Positions 32,214-39,741 of a stretch of 39,741 nucleotides of DNA are shown one piece after another (position 1 is the stretch's first letter; each line of letters starts with the position of its first letter). Source of the stretch: Deltaproteobacteria bacterium (GTDB lineage Bacteria > Desulfobacterota > Binatia > Binatales > Binataceae); the NCBI GenBank assembly GCA_021831785.1, contig JAKBMB010000019.1, positions 1-39,741 of the forward strand, read 5' to 3'. The notes beneath the pieces were generated by a model. The model was not told where the DNA came from and did not search any database. It saw nothing but the letters and a program-made list of their open reading frames with translations. Position numbers and translations under genes: made by a program.

Positions 32214-33911
32214 GTGGGAGAAGGGATTTTGCGCAGATTGGCGGGCGCTGCGCTGGCGTTCGCCTTGTGCTTGGCGATGGCGCCGGCGAGCCCGGCGGCC
32301 GCAGAAAACGTGGACTGGCCGATGTACGGCGGCGACTATGCGAACGACCGCTACAGCCCGCTCGACCAGATTACCCCCAACAACGTAAGCCGCCTGCACG
32401 CGGCCTGGGCTTTGTCGCTGGGTGTGCTCAAGGACTACCAGACCACGCCGCTAGTAGTCGGCGACACGCTTTACGTAACAACGTCGTTCGGCCCCAAGTA
32501 TGTCTACGCCGTTGACGCCAAGACCGGCAAACTAAAATGGACGTACAGCCCCGACATACCCAAGGACGTGGTGGCCTACAATTGCTGCGGCGCGAACAAT
32601 CGCGGCGCGGCTTATGCCAACGGCCGCGTCTTCGTCGGCCGGCTGGACGGCTACCTGGCTGCCGTGGACGCCAACACCGGCAAGGAACTGTGGAAGACCC
32701 AGGTCGTGGACTACAAGGCCGGCGCGGTGATTACCTCGCCGCCGCTGCCGGTCCACGACAAGGTGCTCACCGGCTACAACGGCGCCGAGTTCGGTGTGCG
32801 CGGGGCGCTGCAAGCGTACGACCAGGCGACCGGCAGGCTCATCTGGAAGACCTACACCATCCCCGGCCCCGGCGAGCCCGGCAACGACACCTGGAAGGGC
32901 GATAGCTGGAAGCACGGTGGCGGCGTGATTTGGAACGTCGGCGCTTACGACCCGCAGCTCAATCTGACCTACTGGGGCACCGGCAACGCCGCGCCGTGGG
33001 CGGTTGCACCGCGCGCGCCCGACAGCCCGAACTACGGCAAATTCACCAATCTTCACGCCGCCAGTGTGATCGCGGTTAACCCCGACACCGGCAAGATGGC
33101 CTGGCACTTTCAGGAAACGCCGGCCGACGCCTGGGACTATGACGCCACCGAGCCCGTGCTGGCCGACCTGAAGATCCACGGCAAGACGGTTCCCGCGCTG
33201 ATCGACGCCGGCAAGAACGGCTTCCTGTTCGTAGCCGACCGGCGCAACGGCAGGCTGCTCTCGGTCAAGCCGTACGTCTACGTCAACTGGGCCAAGCGCT
33301 TCAACCTCGAGACCGGACGTCCGGTGGAGGTTGCCGACAAGCGGCCCACGTTCAACCATGAGGCCAAGAACGTCTGCCCCCACATTTACGGCGGCAAGAG
33401 CTGGGAGCCGAGCTCCTACGATCCTAAGACCGGACTGCTTTACATCCCCAGCACCAACATGTGCCAGGACGTCAAGGAGCAGAAAATCGATTACCATCGC
33501 GGCACCTTCTATCTCGGCACCGACAACTCTACGCTGCCCGGGCCGGGCGGCTACCTGGGCAAGCTAAGGGCGATCGACCCGGCCACACAGAAGGAAGTGT
33601 GGGGCGCGAGCGAGCCCTGGCCGGTCAACGGCGGAGTGCTGTCGACCGCCGGCGGGCTGGTTTTCGCCGGCGACTGGGAAGGCTACTTCAACGCGCGCGA
33701 CGCTGCTACGGGCCAGCTTCTGTGGAAGTTCAATACCGGCAGCGGGATCGCGGCGGGACCGATCGCCTACCAGGTTGACGGCAAACAGTACGTCGCCGTG
33801 GTCGCCGGCAAGCTCTCCGCGATACCGGGCTATTTCGGCGAGCTCGGCAAGCGAATGATCGCCGCCGGCACCCCGGAGGGCGGCACGCTTTTCGTGTTCG
33901 CGCTCGAGTAG
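32214..33911 (+). CDS. PQQ-dependent alcohol dehydrogenase, lanthanide-type DYD motif
   Basis: The protein has 565 residues. GTG 32214 has GGGAGGG nine bases upstream, and a signal peptide runs to about residue 31 (SPAAAENVDW). The eight-bladed propeller of quinoprotein alcohol dehydrogenases is evident from repeated AxDxxTGKxxW blades. Key residues are present: the vicinal C124-C125 disulfide that stacks on PQQ, NGAEFGVRG and WGTGNAAPW metal/PQQ ligands, and WDYD with catalytic D308 plus D310. An acid two residues after the catalytic aspartate marks lanthanide-dependent enzymes (XoxF, PedH); calcium enzymes have Ala or Ser there. It oxidises a primary alcohol in the periplasm and passes electrons to a cytochrome c, presumably the fused one encoded next. 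There is no heme domain of its own. Confidence 0.9.
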   Translation: MGEGILRRLAGAALAFALCLAMAPASPAAAENVDWPMYGGDYANDRYSPLDQITPNNVSRLHAAWALSLGVLKDYQTTPLVVGDTLYVTTSFGPKYVYAVDAKTGKLKWTYSPDIPKDVVAYNCCGANNRGAAYANGRVFVGRLDGYLAAVDANTGKELWKTQVVDYKAGAVITSPPLPVHDKVLTGYNGAEFGVRGALQAYDQATGRLIWKTYTIPGPGEPGNDTWKGDSWKHGGGVIWNVGAYDPQLNLTYWGTGNAAPWAVAPRAPDSPNYGKFTNLHAASVIAVNPDTGKMAWHFQETPADAWDYDATEPVLADLKIHGKTVPALIDAGKNGFLFVADRRNGRLLSVKPYVYVNWAKRFNLETGRPVEVADKRPTFNHEAKNVCPHIYGGKSWEPSSYDPKTGLLYIPSTNMCQDVKEQKIDYHRGTFYLGTDNSTLPGPGGYLGKLRAIDPATQKEVWGASEPWPVNGGVLSTAGGLVFAGDWEGYFNARDAATGQLLWKFNTGSGIAAGPIAYQVDGKQYVAVVAGKLSAIPGYFGELGKRMIAAGTPEGGTLFVFALE

Positions 33912-33928
33912 GCCGGCCAAACTCGCGA

Positions 33929-33970
33929 ACGTCTGCGCCAGGCGCCGATCGCCGGGCTTGGCGCAGACGT
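33929..33970 (+). terminator. Hairpin between dehydrogenase and cytochrome-fusion genes
   Basis: Perfect 12-bp stem ACGTCTGCGCCA/TGGCGCAGACGT with an 18-base loop, 18 bases after the dehydrogenase stop. There is no T-run, so intrinsic termination is uncertain; it could instead be a processing or mRNA-stability hairpin that makes the first gene more abundant than the second. Confidence 0.5.
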
Positions 33971-34067
33971 GGCTGAATCCGTTCGACCGGTTATCCGACG
34001 CCGGGCAACCCGCAGCGTTCGTCCGGATTAGGGGCAAACCCGGTCCGGCCCGAAGCTAGGCGTAGCG

Positions 34068-35501
34068 ATGCATCAGGCGACTCTTCACACGGCGCTCGCA
34101 GCGAACCCGCGCGGCTTCTCTCGCCGCGCGAAGGGCGCCGGTACGCGGCGCCTTTTGTGGCTCATTGCGGCGGCTCTGGGCCTTGTGCTTGCGCCGGCTC
34201 ACGCGCCGGCGGTCGAGGCGCTCAGAGTATGCGCCGAGCCCGACAACCTGCCCTTTAGCCAACGCGCAGGTCCACGCAAAGGGCTTTATCTGGAACTCGC
34301 CGACGCGCTCGGCAAAGCGCTCGACCGGCCGGTAAGCTACGTGTGGATCGAGGGCTGGGGCATGGGCGGCGTAAAGGTCGCCTTCACTCAGCAGCAATGC
34401 GACGTTTACTTCGGACTGCCGGCAAACAGCGGCTTCAACGCTCCGTATTTGAGCTTGACCCGGCCCTTTGCGCGTGAAAGCTACGCGCTGGTCCTGCCCA
34501 AGGGAGCCGCCGTGCGCTCGTTCGCCGACCTGGCGGGCAAGCATGTGGCGGTGCAGTACGGCACACCGCCGCAGATGCTCTTGGCGGTGAACAATGTCGA
34601 CATGCTCACCTGCGATACGGTGCCGGAGGCGATGGCGGCGATGGCCCGCCACGAGACCGACGCCGCTTTTTTGTGGGGCCCCGCGGCCGGCTACTACAAC
34701 AAGGATACTTTACGCGACGCTTACCAGGTGCTCCCGACCTCCGGACGCGGACTTGACTGGGCGGCCGCTATCGGCGTGCGCAAGGACGAGCCGGAACTGC
34801 GCGACGCGCTCGACCGCCAGCTCGGCGGACTGCGTTCCTTGATTGGCCGGCTGGAAAAAGCATACGGTTTCCCCATGGCCGCGCCCGTGTCTTTGGCCAG
34901 GACGGCAACCGAAAAGGCGGACGTCCGGTTGGCAAGCGCCGGCGGCGGCTGGAGTTCCGGCGCGTCCCGGCATCAGGCCGTGGGGCCAAAGTTTGCGGCT
35001 GCCGACACGTCGGGGTCAGCGACCGATGCGCCGTCAACGAGCGGCTGGCCGGCGGATGCGCGGTCGGAGAATGTCCCCTTGGCGAGCGCGCTGCCGGCGC
35101 ATGCTCAACCCCGCCTCCTACGCGATGCGAGCGTAGGCCCGGACAGGACGGCCGTCCGGCAGGCAACGGACTCGCGGCTCGCAGCTCAAGCGACCGGCGA
35201 CGGCTCGGGTAAGAGAGCGGCGGCGATGGAACCTCGGGCAGCCGAAGGGCGCGATATCTTCAATTCACGCTGCGCGCATTGTCATGGCGATGACGCCATC
35301 ACCGGCGACACCGAACGCAGCATCCCGGACCTGCTGCGGAAAATCCCGCCGGCGCAAATGGAGGCCTTTTTTCTCATCGTAGTGACCAACGGCGAGCCGG
35401 ATCAAGGGATGCCGCCTTGGGGCGACGCGCTGAGCGAGGAGCAAAAGAAAAAGATCTTCGCTTTTATTCGCTGGCAACAGGAGCATCCGCCCAAGGACTA
35501 G
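34068..35501 (+). CDS. XoxJ/MxaJ-like binding protein fused to cytochrome c
   Basis: The protein has 477 residues from ATG 34068. A signal peptide (about 27-48) leads to a periplasmic binding-protein domain (about 49-285): LRVCAEPDNLPFSQRAGPRK, then VAFTQQQCDVYFGLPANSGF and KHVAVQYGTPPQMLLAVNN. LRVCAxPxNLPFS is typical of the MxaJ/XoxJ proteins encoded with PQQ dehydrogenases. A roughly 110-residue Ala/Ser/Arg-rich linker follows, then a class I cytochrome c domain (about 390-475) with heme motif CAHCH (402-406) and axial Met in DQGMPPWG (M448). In methylotrophs these parts are separate proteins, XoxJ and XoxG. Here one polypeptide would both assist maturation of the upstream dehydrogenase and accept its electrons (inference). 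Confidence 0.85.
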   Translation: MHQATLHTALAANPRGFSRRAKGAGTRRLLWLIAAALGLVLAPAHAPAVEALRVCAEPDNLPFSQRAGPRKGLYLELADALGKALDRPVSYVWIEGWGMGGVKVAFTQQQCDVYFGLPANSGFNAPYLSLTRPFARESYALVLPKGAAVRSFADLAGKHVAVQYGTPPQMLLAVNNVDMLTCDTVPEAMAAMARHETDAAFLWGPAAGYYNKDTLRDAYQVLPTSGRGLDWAAAIGVRKDEPELRDALDRQLGGLRSLIGRLEKAYGFPMAAPVSLARTATEKADVRLASAGGGWSSGASRHQAVGPKFAAADTSGSATDAPSTSGWPADARSENVPLASALPAHAQPRLLRDASVGPDRTAVRQATDSRLAAQATGDGSGKRAAAMEPRAAEGRDIFNSRCAHCHGDDAITGDTERSIPDLLRKIPPAQMEAFFLIVVTNGEPDQGMPPWGDALSEEQKKKIFAFIRWQQEHPPKD

Positions 35502-35542
35502 CGCCACACCGCCTGCCCATCATCCCACAGCGAGCGCGAAGA

Positions 35543-36541
35543 CTAATGCGCAAGCGGATCGGCCGCGACCCGGCGCGCCGCCGCCGGCGGCACAGGCGCG
35601 GCGCTCGGCGTGCTGTTGGCGGCGGCCGCGGTGTTGGCGTTCGCAGCCGCAGCGGGCGGCGTTCCCGCCGTGAGCACATCGATGAACTTGCGCAGGGCCG
35701 GCCACAACTCGCGGCTGCGCTTGTGAATTATCGCCAGCGGACGCAAAAACGTCTCGCCCTCGAAGTCCAGTATCCGCACCCATCCCAGCGCAGCCTCGCG
35801 CTCAACCGACGGCCGCGGCACGATCGCGACTCCCAGCCCGATTTCGACCGCGCGTTTGATGGTCTCGATATTGTCGAACTCCATCACATAGCGCGGCTTG
35901 ACATCGTGCGCGCGCAAGACTCTGTCGGTTGCCTTGCGCGTGGGGATATCGCGTTCGTAGCCGATAAAGGATTCGCTCCCAAGCTCGCCGAAGCTGACCG
36001 TGCCGCGCGAGGCGAGCTTGCGATGGCTGGGCGGCGCGATCAACACCATCTCATCGCTGCGGAAAGGAATTGTTGCAATCTGGCTGCGCTTGACCGGGTA
36101 GGCCAGCACGCCGAGATCGATGCGCCCGTTCATGAGATCGTCATAGATGCGGTTGGAACGCAGGTACTCCAGATGCACGGCCACGGCCGGGTACAGGCGC
36201 AGAAACTCCGTGAGGTAAGGCGGAATCTCGTGCAGGCCAACGCTGTATACCGTGCCGACACGGATCGACCCGGACACCACCGAACCCGCCTCGCGCAGGG
36301 TGGTGTCCAACTCCATAAACAGGCGCACGATCTCTTTGCTGGCGTCGTACAGCGTGCGTCCCGCGGCAGTGGCTTTAACTCCGGTGCGCCCGCGCTCGAC
36401 CAGTCGGCATCCGTACTTCTCCTCGAGGCTGCGCACCTGCTGGCTCACCGCCGACTGAGTGACGAAATTTTGCGACGCAGCGTAAGAAAAGCTGCCGCTC
36501 TCGATGATGTCGCAAAAGACTTTTAGCGTCTCAACGTGCAT
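35543..36541 (-). CDS. LysR-type transcriptional regulator
   Basis: The protein has 332 residues. The N-terminal winged HTH MHVETLKVFCDIIESGSFSY, then AASQNFVTQSAVSQQVRSLE (1-60), and an effector-binding domain (about 90-295: SGSIRVGTVYSVGLHEIPPY, IDLGVLAYP, IKRAVEIGLGVAIVPR) are complete. The last 35 residues are an Ala/Pro/Asn-rich tail not needed by the family. The start ATG 36541 is the family's usual one. It is divergent from the glutaryl-CoA dehydrogenase gene, the classical arrangement of a LysR protein and its target, so it may control that gene. It is tail-to-tail with the cytochrome fusion gene, so control of the alcohol-oxidation module is a second possibility. Confidence 0.92.
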   Translation of the reverse strand: MHVETLKVFCDIIESGSFSYAASQNFVTQSAVSQQVRSLEEKYGCRLVERGRTGVKATAAGRTLYDASKEIVRLFMELDTTLREAGSVVSGSIRVGTVYSVGLHEIPPYLTEFLRLYPAVAVHLEYLRSNRIYDDLMNGRIDLGVLAYPVKRSQIATIPFRSDEMVLIAPPSHRKLASRGTVSFGELGSESFIGYERDIPTRKATDRVLRAHDVKPRYVMEFDNIETIKRAVEIGLGVAIVPRPSVEREAALGWVRILDFEGETFLRPLAIIHKRSRELWPALRKFIDVLTAGTPPAAAANANTAAAANSTPSAAPVPPAAARRVAADPLAH

Positions 36542-36947
36542 GCGAGGCCATCAATGAAGGTCTTGCATTAGCTATCCTTAACTAGTGTATATTCGCTACA
36601 ACTCTTGTGCAACTGCCGACGATCAATGCCGCAGCGTTTCCGATAGCGCGCCTACTAAACTTGCGCGCGCGGGTCTGGTGGCAAACACATATGTCGGCAA
36701 GCCAAAATACAGCTCGCGTTGTTTTGAGACAGCCTGTGCGGCGCGAAAATTCACCTCGGTGAGGATTCGGATCGCCGAGTTCGCGCTGCTCTGCGCAGAC
36801 CGAAGTTATTGCGGCAAGCGTCGAGCAGTCTCAGCGATGAGCCCTGCCGGAGGGCTTGTCCGCATAAGGTTGGCTTACGCTGCGAAACTCGAATGCCCGT
36901 TTACGGATTTGGCGCCAACGCGGTAGAGTAAATCAAGGGGGTGGATT
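36542..36947. other. Divergent promoter region, LysR and glutaryl-CoA dehydrogenase
   Basis: 406 bases with no convincing gene. The left end is the most AT-rich stretch nearby (TAACTAGTGTATATTCGC, about 36579-36596) and is a likely site for promoters and for the LysR protein. AAGGGGGTG precedes the dehydrogenase ATG. No clear terminator or repeat was seen. Confidence 0.5.
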
Positions 36948-38117
36948 ATGACGCCGGCGCTGCGCGATTTGGACTATTTCGGCCTCGATGAGCTTCTCGC
37001 ACCCGAAGATAAGATGAGCAGAGATGCGGTGAGGCAGTTCGTCGAGAAGCACGTGATGCCGCGGATCGAGCACAACTTCGCGACGGAGAGCTTTGCGCTC
37101 ACGCTGGTGCCTGCGATGGCGGAGCTGGGCATCTTTGGCGCCAACCTCAAGGGCTACGGCTGTGCCGGCATGAACGGCATCGCCTACGGGCTGATCATGC
37201 AGGAGCTGGAAGCAGGCGACTCGGGATTGCGCTCGTTCGCCTCGGTGCAGAGCGCGCTCTCAATGCACGCGATCTACGCCTTCGGCGCGGAGGAGCAAAA
37301 GCGGCGTTTTTTGCCCGAGATGGCTCAGGGAAAAATACTGGGCTGCTTTGGCCTGACCGAGCCCGATCACGGCTCCGACCCCGCCGGCATGGAGACCAGG
37401 GCGCGCCGCGACGGCGACGGATGGGTGCTCAACGGGACCAAGCGCTGGATCACCAACGGTACGCTAGCCGACGTGGCCATCGTATGGGCCAGGGTGGACG
37501 AGGGCATCGCCGGGTTTCTCGTAGAGAAGGGCAAGCCCGGCTTCAGCGCTCGCGACATCAAGGGCAAGTTTTCGATGCGCGCCTCGGTGACCTCGGAACT
37601 AATCTTCGAAGATGTTCGGCTGACTGACGGCGAGCGCTTGCCGCAAGCGCGCGGGCTTAGGGCGCCGCTAGCCTGCCTGAACGAGGCCCGCTACGGCATC
37701 GCCTGGGGCGCCGTGGGAGCGGCGCGCGCCTGCTACAACTGCGCCCTCGACTACGCCAAATCGCGCCGACAGTTCGCGCGCCCAATCGGCGGCTATCAAT
37801 TGGTGCAGGCCAAGCTGGTCGGGATGTTGACCGAGATCACCAAGGCGCAGTTGGTATGCCTGCGGCTCGGGCAGCTCAAAAACGCCGGCAAGCTGCGCGC
37901 CGAACAGGTCTCTTTCGCCAAGCGCAACAACGTGAGCGAAGCGCTCAAGATCGCGCGTTCGGCGCGCGACATCTTGGGCGCCAACGGGATTGTCAACGAG
38001 TACCCGGTGATCCGCCACATGCTCAACTTGGAAACCGTCAACACTTACGAAGGCACCTACGATATCCACACGCTCATCCTCGGCCGCGACATCACCGGGC
38101 TGGCCGCGTTCGAGTAG
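36948..38117 (+). CDS. gcdH: Glutaryl-CoA dehydrogenase
   Basis: The protein has 389 residues with an acyl-CoA dehydrogenase fold. ATG 36948 follows AAGGGGGTG. The catalytic base is E368 in NTYEGTYDIHTLILGRDITG, the position used by glutaryl-CoA dehydrogenase and isovaleryl-unlike members. R95 in GLRSFASVQSALSMHAIYAF corresponds to the arginine that binds the terminal carboxylate of glutaryl-CoA. FGLTEPDHGSDP and WITNGTLADVAIVWAR form the FAD and substrate site. It oxidises and decarboxylates glutaryl-CoA to crotonyl-CoA in lysine, tryptophan or aromatic breakdown, reducing electron-transfer flavoprotein. No other pathway gene is in the window. The LysR gene upstream and divergent is its likely regulator. 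Confidence 0.92.
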   Translation: MTPALRDLDYFGLDELLAPEDKMSRDAVRQFVEKHVMPRIEHNFATESFALTLVPAMAELGIFGANLKGYGCAGMNGIAYGLIMQELEAGDSGLRSFASVQSALSMHAIYAFGAEEQKRRFLPEMAQGKILGCFGLTEPDHGSDPAGMETRARRDGDGWVLNGTKRWITNGTLADVAIVWARVDEGIAGFLVEKGKPGFSARDIKGKFSMRASVTSELIFEDVRLTDGERLPQARGLRAPLACLNEARYGIAWGAVGAARACYNCALDYAKSRRQFARPIGGYQLVQAKLVGMLTEITKAQLVCLRLGQLKNAGKLRAEQVSFAKRNNVSEALKIARSARDILGANGIVNEYPVIRHMLNLETVNTYEGTYDIHTLILGRDITGLAAFE

Positions 38118-38146
38118 CGCCGCGCCGGGTCGGCGCCCCGGTTCCA

Positions 38147-39741
38147 TCAGGCAGCGTCCGATTTGTCATCGGCACGCTGCACGATGATGAAAAAGACCGG
38201 CACAAACGGGATTGCGAGCAACGTGGACGCGAGCATCCCGCCGAACACCACCGTGCCCAACGATTGCTGGCTTGCCGCGCCCGCGCCCTGCGCGGTAAGC
38301 AGCGGCACGACGCCCAGAATAAAGGCGATCGAGGTCATCAGAATCGGCCGAAAACGCCGGCGCGCCGCCTCGACCGCCGCCTCAACCGCCGTCATTCCAC
38401 CGGCCTTGAGCTCGCGCGCGAACTCGACGATCAGGATCGCGTTCTTGGCCGCCAGCGCGACCATCAGCACCAGCCCTATTTGCGTGTAGAGATCGATCGG
38501 GAAGTGGCGTATGAACAACGCGACCACGATTCCGACCAGCGCCATCGGCACGGTCAGGATCACCGCTGCCGGATCGGTCCAGCTTTCGTACTGCGCCGCG
38601 AGCACCAGGAAGACCAGCGTGATCGACAGCGCAAAGATGAAATAAGCCTGGTTGCCGACGAGCTTTTCCTGGTAGGACAGCCCGCTCAGCTCGTAATCCA
38701 TACCGCGCGGGAGAGTTTCGCGCGCGACCCGGCCCATCACGCTCAGTGCCTCGCCCGAACTGAATTTCGGCATGGGGATGCCCATCACCGTCGCCGCGGG
38801 ATAAAGGTTGTAGCGCGTGATCAGTTCCGGACCGAGCACGCGGCGTACGTCGAGCAGAGCGCCGAGCGGAACCATCCGCCCGGCGCGGTTTGCGACATAC
38901 AGGTCTCCGATATCTCGAATCCGGCGCCGGTAATCGGCTCCGGCTTGCAGGCGGACCTGGAAGCTCTGATTGAACTTGTTGAACAGGTTCACATAGCTTG
39001 AGCCCAGATAAACCTGGAGGGTCTGGAACACGTCATTGAGTGATACGCCGAACGACTGCGCCATCGTGCGATTGATATCGAGATAGAGCTGCGGACTACT
39101 GGCATCGAAAGTGGTGAACCCGCTGCGTAGGAACCCGGGCTTTGCGTGGGCCGCTTGCAGCATCGATCCGACGGCCTTTTGCATCTCGTGCGGACCCGCG
39201 CCGCCGCGGTCTTCGACCATTATCTGGAAGCCGAACGCGTTTCCCAAACCGGGGATCGGCGAGGGCGGCAGCACGTTGAACGTCGCGTCGCTGATCGATT
39301 TGAATCGGCGCTGAAGCTGCGCAAGAAAAATTAGCTGCGAGAACCCTTTCGGCCGCTTGTCCCAATCGTCATAGATTAGGAAAATCGTCACCACGTTCGA
39401 GACCTTGGCGGAGTCGAGCGCCGAATATCCGCCGATAGTCACCCAGCCCTTGACCCCCTTCACGTCGTTGAGTAGGGCGTCGATGTTAGCAGCCATCTCG
39501 CGCAGCCGCGGCTGAGAAGCGCCCGGCGGCAGCCGGCCGACGATCACGCAGTACCCCTGGTCTTCGAGCGGCATCAGCGTGGTCGGATACACCGCGAAAA
39601 ACGCTCCCGCGGCCGCCACGATGAGGAAGAACACGCAGGCCATCGCGCCGGGACGACGCACCATCCGGCCCACCAGCGCCACGTAATAACCCTCGAGCGC
39701 CGCGTACGCGCGGTTGAACCCGCGATAAAACCAGTTGACCC
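38147..39741 (-). CDS. RND efflux pump (AcrB/HAE1 family), C-terminal part
   Basis: The frame is open to the right edge of the window, so the N-terminal half lies outside. About 531 residues are visible: the transition FNRAYAALEGYYVALVGRMV, the second large periplasmic loop (LMPLEDQGYCVIVGRLPPGA to YLDINRTMAQSFGVSLNDVF and LGSSYVNLFNKFNQSFQVRL), and transmembrane helices 8-12. The proton-relay lysine is present in LVALAAKNAILIVEFARELK, and RRFRPILMTSIAFILGVVPL is the standard helix 11. It exports hydrophobic compounds or drugs by proton antiport with an adaptor and an outer-membrane channel, neither of which is in view. It converges on gcdH. The stop at 38147 follows a short acidic tail. Confidence 0.95.
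   Translation of the reverse strand, partial: VNWFYRGFNRAYAALEGYYVALVGRMVRRPGAMACVFFLIVAAAGAFFAVYPTTLMPLEDQGYCVIVGRLPPGASQPRLREMAANIDALLNDVKGVKGWVTIGGYSALDSAKVSNVVTIFLIYDDWDKRPKGFSQLIFLAQLQRRFKSISDATFNVLPPSPIPGLGNAFGFQIMVEDRGGAGPHEMQKAVGSMLQAAHAKPGFLRSGFTTFDASSPQLYLDINRTMAQSFGVSLNDVFQTLQVYLGSSYVNLFNKFNQSFQVRLQAGADYRRRIRDIGDLYVANRAGRMVPLGALLDVRRVLGPELITRYNLYPAATVMGIPMPKFSSGEALSVMGRVARETLPRGMDYELSGLSYQEKLVGNQAYFIFALSITLVFLVLAAQYESWTDPAAVILTVPMALVGIVVALFIRHFPIDLYTQIGLVLMVALAAKNAILIVEFARELKAGGMTAVEAAVEAARRRFRPILMTSIAFILGVVPLLTAQGAGAASQQSLGTVVFGGMLASTLLAIPFVPVFFIIVQRADDKSDAA

Noticed and set aside
36585..36926. 113-codon frame between the LysR and gcdH genes
   Set aside because: No ribosome site, no recognisable motif, and it occupies the divergent promoter region.

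Overview
The window is GC-rich, tightly packed DNA from a Gram-negative bacterium: it encodes lipoproteins, outer-membrane barrels, an RND pump and LolA-like machinery. I cannot name the lineage from sequence alone. The imuA-imuB-dnaE2 cassette, a PQQ alcohol dehydrogenase of the lanthanide type, a DUF1302-like barrel operon and many REP/RAYT-type repeats would fit a deltaproteobacterial or Binatota-like genome (inference).

Layout. (1) 9-3011: a tRNA-Ser(UGA) gene followed by a small decayed island. A perfect 30-bp copy of part of the tRNA (61-90) recurs at 2982-3011 and brackets a TrbF-like fragment, two frameshifted GFA-family remnants, a Lit/U49-like HExxH peptidase with a small partner gene, and a RelE/HigB toxin - XRE antitoxin pair. 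(2) 3155-9916: a secreted hypothetical protein, then the mutagenic translesion cassette imuA-imuB-dnaE2. (3) 10067-17897: mostly single metabolic or envelope genes: a DUF523/DUF1722 protein, an amidase, a PAP2-like membrane protein without its catalytic histidines, a small lipoprotein, a formyltransferase resembling the hydrolase domain of 10-formyl-THF dehydrogenase, and a nucleotide pyrophosphatase/phosphodiesterase. (4) 17980-23971, minus strand: a four-gene operon of fused FtsX/MacB-type permease, ATPase, LolA-like carrier and outer-membrane barrel, which looks like a dedicated envelope export route. (5) 24103-24897: a RAYT transposase between REP repeats. (6) 25063-31072: a 1016-residue Gly/Asn/Ser-rich repetitive lipoprotein with a terminator, transcribed divergently from a sigma-54 activator. 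The space between them holds a GG-N10-GC promoter-like site and a perfect 10-bp-arm palindrome at enhancer distance. The activator gene itself carries interspersed palindromic elements translated in all three frames. (7) 31073-32213: a repeat-rich spacer with a small excisionase-type HTH gene and a 27-bp perfect inverted repeat. (8) 32214-35501: a PQQ alcohol dehydrogenase (DYD motif) and a XoxJ/MxaJ-like binding protein fused to a cytochrome c, a compact alcohol-oxidation module. (9) 35543-39741: a LysR regulator divergent from glutaryl-CoA dehydrogenase, and the C-terminal part of an RND pump that runs off the right edge.

The strongest candidates for something undescribed are the sigma-54 activator / palindrome / giant repetitive lipoprotein locus, the palindromic elements inside the activator's coding sequence, and the XoxJ-cytochrome fusion. 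All functional statements come from reading motifs by eye; no database search was run.
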